A stretch of 64,000 nucleotides of DNA, from NCBI GenBank assembly GCA_017626305.1, contig JAGAIW010000028.1:30739-94738 (forward strand). Reading direction: 5' to 3'. The notes below the pieces were generated by a model that saw nothing but the letters and a program-made list of their open reading frames with translations, was not told where the DNA came from and made no database searches. Positions 60,563-64,000 of the stretch are shown here, piece after piece; position 1 is the first letter of the stretch, and each line of letters begins with the position of its first letter. A program made the translations under genes and the position numbers. Source of the DNA: Clostridia bacterium. Its GTDB lineage: Bacteria > Bacillota > Clostridia > Christensenellales > Borkfalkiaceae.

Positions 60563-61287
60563 AAATTTTAATTACAAACGACGACGGGTTTGACAAGCTT
60601 GGTATCCGTTTGCTTGCCGAATGGGCGAAAACCATCGGGGAAGTAACGGTGATTGCGCCTAAGGTAGAACAGAGCGCAAAAAGCCACGCTATCGAAATCC
60701 GCAATCCGATTGAAGTGAAAAAAGTGCATATCACGGACGGCGTTACGGCATACTCCATGTCGTCCACGCCCGCCGATTGTATCCGCTTTGGCTTGACGAC
60801 GTTGAAAGAAAAATTCGATTTGGTGCTTTCGGGCATCAACTGTGGCTTGAACGTAGGAGTGGATATCGTGTATTCGGGTACGATAGGCGCGATATTTGAA
60901 GCGGCTCGCCTTGGCGTGCCCGCTATCGGCTTTTCGTCCTTTCCCAACACTTTGGAAGCGGCGGCAAGCTATTTGGGGCAGGTGTACGATTATATCGTGA
61001 AAAATAACCTGTTTGCTAAAAATCCTATTTATAACGTGAATATTCCCGAAAAGGCGCAGGGGATTCGCATGACCTATCAAGGCTCGCCGTATTTCTCGGA
61101 CGAATTTGAGAAGATTGACGGGCAAGAAAATATGTATATGCCCGCAGGCGTGCCTATCGAAGACGTTTGCCCTGACGATTTAGATAGAGATACGGTAGCT
61201 ATCCATAAAGGGTATATCTCCGTAACGCCGCTCATTTCTACACGCACGAATATGCAAGTAGTGGAAGAATTTAAAACAAAAGATTAA
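60559..61287 (+). CDS. surE: 5'/3'-nucleotidase SurE
   Basis: 242 aa from ATG at 60559; an in-frame GTG two codons earlier is part of the previous gene. Metal-dependent nucleoside-monophosphate phosphatase. Signature: ILITNDDGFDKLGI, APKVEQSAKSHA, SSTPADCIRFG, SGINCGLNVGVDIVYSGTIGAIFEA. With the two NrnA-like genes it forms a nucleotide-recycling operon. A terminator follows. Confidence 0.95.
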   Translation: MKILITNDDGFDKLGIRLLAEWAKTIGEVTVIAPKVEQSAKSHAIEIRNPIEVKKVHITDGVTAYSMSSTPADCIRFGLTTLKEKFDLVLSGINCGLNVGVDIVYSGTIGAIFEAARLGVPAIGFSSFPNTLEAAASYLGQVYDYIVKNNLFAKNPIYNVNIPEKAQGIRMTYQGSPYFSDEFEKIDGQENMYMPAGVPIEDVCPDDLDRDTVAIHKGYISVTPLISTRTNMQVVEEFKTKD

Positions 61288-61306
61288 AAATAGGCTTAAA
61301 ACAAAC

Positions 61307-61345
61307 AAAAGCGAGTACTTTGAAGAAGTGTACTCGCTTTTTATC
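61307..61345 (+). terminator. Terminator after surE
   Basis: AAAAGCGAGTAC pairs with GTACTCGCTTTT around an 11-nt loop; T-rich 3' side. Confidence 0.88.
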
Positions 61346-61403
61346 ATATCGTTGAAAATTGACTAAATTTCGCCGTTTTATGTAAAGCAAAGAATTTTGC
61401 CCG

Positions 61404-61689
61404 TCGTTATTCCAACCGAAGGGAAAGAGTGCCATTCCGATCGTAGAGAAAAATCCTTGTTTTTCCGTTATTCTGACGCGCAGCGGAAGAATCCCAACAC
61501 TCTCTCAAAACGTCATTCTGACGCGTAGCGGAAGAATCCCCGACTTTCCGTCATTCTGACCGTAGGGAAGAATCCCATGGAAGAAAAAGCGGACTACGTA
61601 TGAAGGGATACTTCACTTCGTTCAGTATGACGTTAAGTCGGTACGGACTTACGTAATTAGGGATACGTTCGCTGACGCTCAGTATGACG
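61404..61689. repeat. Cluster of REP-like repeats in both orientations
   Basis: Five plus-oriented units begin near 61404, 61431, 61466, 61511 and 61549; the clearest share CATTCTGACGCG and GCGGAAGAATCCC, the first two are decayed. Two units in reverse orientation lie at 61604-61632 and 61659-61689 (AGGGATAC and CAGTATGACG). No gene is in the 486-nt gap 61288-61773. Confidence 0.75.
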
Positions 61690-61704
61690 TTATAAGACGA
61701 AAAG

Positions 61705-61729
61705 AACCGCTCCCACAAGGGGAGCGGTT
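61705..61729 (-). terminator. Terminator of the large secreted-protein gene
   Basis: AACCGCTCCC-ACAAG-GGGAGCGGTT, a 10-bp perfect stem; 44 nt past the stop codon of the minus-strand gene. No long T run follows on the minus strand (TTCTTTTCG), so efficiency is uncertain. Confidence 0.7.
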
Positions 61730-61773
61730 GCATTTTGTTTTCTAAGCAACGTTATACAACGTACGCGTTACCA

Positions 61774-64000
61774 TTAAACAGCTTCGTAGATAACTTTAAT
61801 TGCCGTAATTCTCCAATGTCCTTTGGTCGCTGTTATGTGCTTCAACGTAATATCACCAGTAGCGGTAGCGGTAATCGTAGCAGTCGTACCGTTAACGGTG
61901 GCTGTACCGTTGGTAACTTCACAATTTGCTTGAACAATAGCGTAATCCCCAGAACCTGTTGTGAGTTCAATGGATTTTATTTTATAACCCGTTGCGGCTT
62001 TGAAAGTAAGGGAATTTTGAGGATACATACGGATAGCCGTGCCCGTGCCATAATATTTAACCGTATTACTATTACCGCCACCGTCGGTGGTTACAGTAAT
62101 ATGTTCGCCAATAGCAAATTCGCTTACTGCCGCACCATTTTCATAACCGCTTTGGCTAAATGTTACAGTAGACGTAAGCGCGCCTTCGGCAAGTTTTGCC
62201 GCAACCGCTACGGTGAAGGTATACGCTTTTTCAAACGAACCAGATTTAACAGTAGCCGTAAGGGTAACGGTTTGAGCTTCTTCGCCAAGCGTGTAAACAA
62301 TCTTATTGTCGCTTACAGCAGCTGCCGTCGTATTGTTGGAAACCCAAGTAATGGTTACGTCGGTAAACGTCGTACCAGCTACGGGAACGGTTACGTTGGT
62401 ATTTTCTTCGATCGTAGTCGTCGTGCTAATCTTACGACCTTCAATTAAAGCCTTTACAGCATCAGAATGCGTCGCGGGCGTAGTGTTTTCTACAACAACT
62501 GCATTCGATAATTGCGCGCTGCCTTTATATTGCGTACAAATAGAGAGAAGCTTAACCTTATCACCTACTTGAAGGGGATCAGCCATATCTTGTCCTTGGT
62601 TGCCTTCGCTATCCAGCGTACCGTAAACGTAGATTTCGTTACCAGCGTCGTCCGCAATATATACGTTACCGTATTTTGCGTTATATACTTCGACAACCGT
62701 ACCGCATACGTAATATTTCGCTTCGTCCGTATCGTCAAGACCTTTCGTAACAGCTTCGGTGATAGTCAATTCAGGAATAACCTTCGCTGCAACGTTAAGG
62801 GTTACGGTGTACGTTTGGACAGTAGCCGTACCGCAAGAGAAGGTAGCCGTAAGGGTAACTTCCGCTGCTTCGTTGCCACGGGTAATGGTAACTTTGTTAC
62901 CGTTTACAGCCGCAACTGCCGTGTTGTTGGACGTCCAAGTAATAGCAACGTCGGTAAACGTCGTACCTGCTACGGGAACGGTGATTTCGCCGTCTTCGGT
63001 GAAATCCGTTTCAAACGTAGGTGCAAACATAGCAACTTCTTGTGCAATCTTATCTGCTTCGGTAATTTCAGAAGTCTTTACAGCTTTCAACAAACGAGTA
63101 TTGAAGTTACCTTCTTCACCAAGATAGCTGGTCGAGCTGAAAGACATAGTTGTATACGTACCATATGCGCCGATATAAACGGTCTTCGTGCTAGTAGAAG
63201 TGATTTCAGCTACTTCGTCCGAAACAAACGTATTGTATTCGCTGTTCCAATTCCACTTCGTAATAGCCGTATCGCCCAAAGCGATAGAAGGAGCTTGTTT
63301 ATTGCTCTTATTCGTATACGTGGTAACGTTAAGGTACTTTTCGTTGTTGAAATTAAGGTAGAACTTACCTTCGCCAGCGTCGGTTACGTAGAAAGCAGCC
63401 GCTTCGCCGATAGCTTCCGTCGTAGCAAGGTAGTTACCGCTCATTTCGCCCGTAGCATACAAGGTCTTGTTAAGGTCAGCATGTACAACGTAAAGCGTAT
63501 AAGCCGTATTAACAACGGGAGTCGTATTTACGGTTAAGTATACCATAGATTCTACCTTGAAGGTAACGTCTTTCGTAGCCGTTTTGCCGCCAACCGATAC
63601 GGTAACCGTCAAGGTTACGTCTACTGCCGAAGAACCAGGGGTCAACGTAAGGGTGCTACCGCTAATCGAAGCAACGCTTGCCCCCGATTTGACTGCCCAA
63701 GAAATGGTAACGCCGTCAAAGTATTGCGCTTGCGTAGGAAGCGTAACCGTCGTCGATTCCGTATAAGCTTTTGCAATACCGCTCAAATCAAGGTCTTTCA
63801 ATTCCTTGTCAGCCTTTACTTGTGCGTCAGCCGTTTCCTTGTTAATCAAGGTTGCCAGTTGAGCAGCATAGTTGGTCGAACCGCCAAGGTAGCTTACAAG
63901 GCTGGACGAGAACGTGCTATACGTACCGTACGTGCCAAGGTATGCCGTGATGGGGTCAACGCCGTCCGTCGTAGTGATGGGGTCGCTGATAAACGTGTTA
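61774..64000 (-). CDS. Large secreted protein with atrophied Ig domains, 5' part outside window
   Basis: The frame is open from the right edge to the stop at 61774-61776: at least 741 residues, N-terminus missing. An in-frame TTG at 63849 is not the start. Reading inward: a segment with GTYGTYSTFSSSLVSYLGG; an atrophied bacterial Ig (aBig-like) domain (~63790-63545); a segment that echoes the first (GAYGTYTTMSFSSTSYLGEE); two very similar aBig-like domains (~63010-62780 and ~62410-62180, both with VPVAGTTFTDV); between them an OB-like domain (~62760-62460, YYVCGTVVEVYN, GDKVKLL); and a C-terminal beta domain (61777-62165). No LPxTG or SLH anchor. Probably an extracellular binding protein or exo-enzyme scaffold. 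Confidence 0.85.
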   Translation of the reverse strand, partial: NTFISDPITTTDGVDPITAYLGTYGTYSTFSSSLVSYLGGSTNYAAQLATLINKETADAQVKADKELKDLDLSGIAKAYTESTTVTLPTQAQYFDGVTISWAVKSGASVASISGSTLTLTPGSSAVDVTLTVTVSVGGKTATKDVTFKVESMVYLTVNTTPVVNTAYTLYVVHADLNKTLYATGEMSGNYLATTEAIGEAAAFYVTDAGEGKFYLNFNNEKYLNVTTYTNKSNKQAPSIALGDTAITKWNWNSEYNTFVSDEVAEITSTSTKTVYIGAYGTYTTMSFSSTSYLGEEGNFNTRLLKAVKTSEITEADKIAQEVAMFAPTFETDFTEDGEITVPVAGTTFTDVAITWTSNNTAVAAVNGNKVTITRGNEAAEVTLTATFSCGTATVQTYTVTLNVAAKVIPELTITEAVTKGLDDTDEAKYYVCGTVVEVYNAKYGNVYIADDAGNEIYVYGTLDSEGNQGQDMADPLQVGDKVKLLSICTQYKGSAQLSNAVVVENTTPATHSDAVKALIEGRKISTTTTIEENTNVTVPVAGTTFTDVTITWVSNNTTAAAVSDNKIVYTLGEEAQTVTLTATVKSGSFEKAYTFTVAVAAKLAEGALTSTVTFSQSGYENGAAVSEFAIGEHITVTTDGGGNSNTVKYYGTGTAIRMYPQNSLTFKAATGYKIKSIELTTGSGDYAIVQANCEVTNGTATVNGTTATITATATGDITLKHITATKGHWRITAIKVIYEAV

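Noticed and set aside
62512..63537. 341-codon plus-strand frame opposite the large secreted protein
   Set aside because: Arg/Phe/Asn-rich translation typical of a complement of Thr/Val-rich Ig repeats; no ribosome site.

Overview
The window is chromosomal DNA of a Gram-positive, mid-GC (roughly mid-40s % by eye) member of the Bacillota, most likely an uncultured gut-type clostridium. A Christensenellales-like placement is my guess, not shown. Supporting signs are the long-form SRP RNA with an Alu domain, the ecfA-ecfT-truA order, lipoprotein signal peptides, sigma-A promoters with almost invariant 17-nt spacers, strong AAGGAG ribosome sites and DeoR-type sugar regulators. I saw no tRNA, CRISPR array, transposase or phage gene.

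Layout. (1) 1-17.4 kb: a dense, co-directional glycan locus. It has secreted or lipid-anchored multimodular proteins, an apparently inactive purple-acid-phosphatase-like lipoprotein, a domain-swapped GH3 beta-glycosidase, a GH36 alpha-galactosidase, a beta-helix protein, and then an HpcH/HpaI aldolase, a D-2-hydroxyacid dehydrogenase and an aldo-keto reductase. A 5'-truncated gene remnant closes it. A 49-aa peptide gene sits between two of the surface proteins. Two modules that I cannot assign to any family recur across the surface proteins. (2) 18-22.3 kb: L-rhamnose catabolism, rhaB-rhaA-rhaD, divergent from a DeoR regulator, with four 10-bp operator-like repeats between them. (3) 22.4-29 kb: two small Ser-rich lipoproteins, a PH-domain membrane protein, a MATE exporter, a ferritin-like protein, a thioredoxin-reductase-like flavoprotein without a recognisable NADPH motif, and DNA polymerase IV. 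(4) 29-29.7 kb: an inverted-repeat element next to the SRP RNA gene. (5) 29.8-45.1 kb: housekeeping genes: Mrp ATPase, ComEC-like hydrolase, fused EcfA1-EcfA2, EcfT, TruA, MnmE, LysR regulator, LepA, HemW, Nudix, shikimate kinase, ketopantoate-reductase-like protein and GltX. (6) 45.1-47.9 kb: two small HTH genes among near-identical terminators, pyruvate kinase, and RNase P RNA. (7) 48-58.2 kb: an ABC exporter, then a DeoR regulator divergent from a glycerol-phosphate operon: two flavoproteins, DUF1667, two HAD phosphatases, MgtC, and an AraM-type glycerol-1-phosphate dehydrogenase. An intact metallophosphoesterase follows. (8) 58.2-61.3 kb: an unusual array of small unlike hairpins, then two paralogous DHH phosphoesterases and SurE. 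(9) 61.3-64 kb: a cluster of REP-like repeats and a large secreted protein with atrophied bacterial Ig domains that runs off the right edge.

How the parts could work together (inference): surface proteins capture glycans, GH3 and GH36 release sugars, and rhamnose goes through RhaA/RhaB/RhaD to dihydroxyacetone phosphate and lactaldehyde, which a nearby reductase could handle. Rhamnose plus galactose points to a pectin-like or mucilage-like glycan. No sugar transporter lies in the window. The most unusual items are the recurring surface modules with the peptide gene between them, the hairpin array at 58.2-58.6 kb, the interlocked divergent promoters at 50.55 kb, leaderless-type promoters, and the inactive phosphatase-like lipoprotein.
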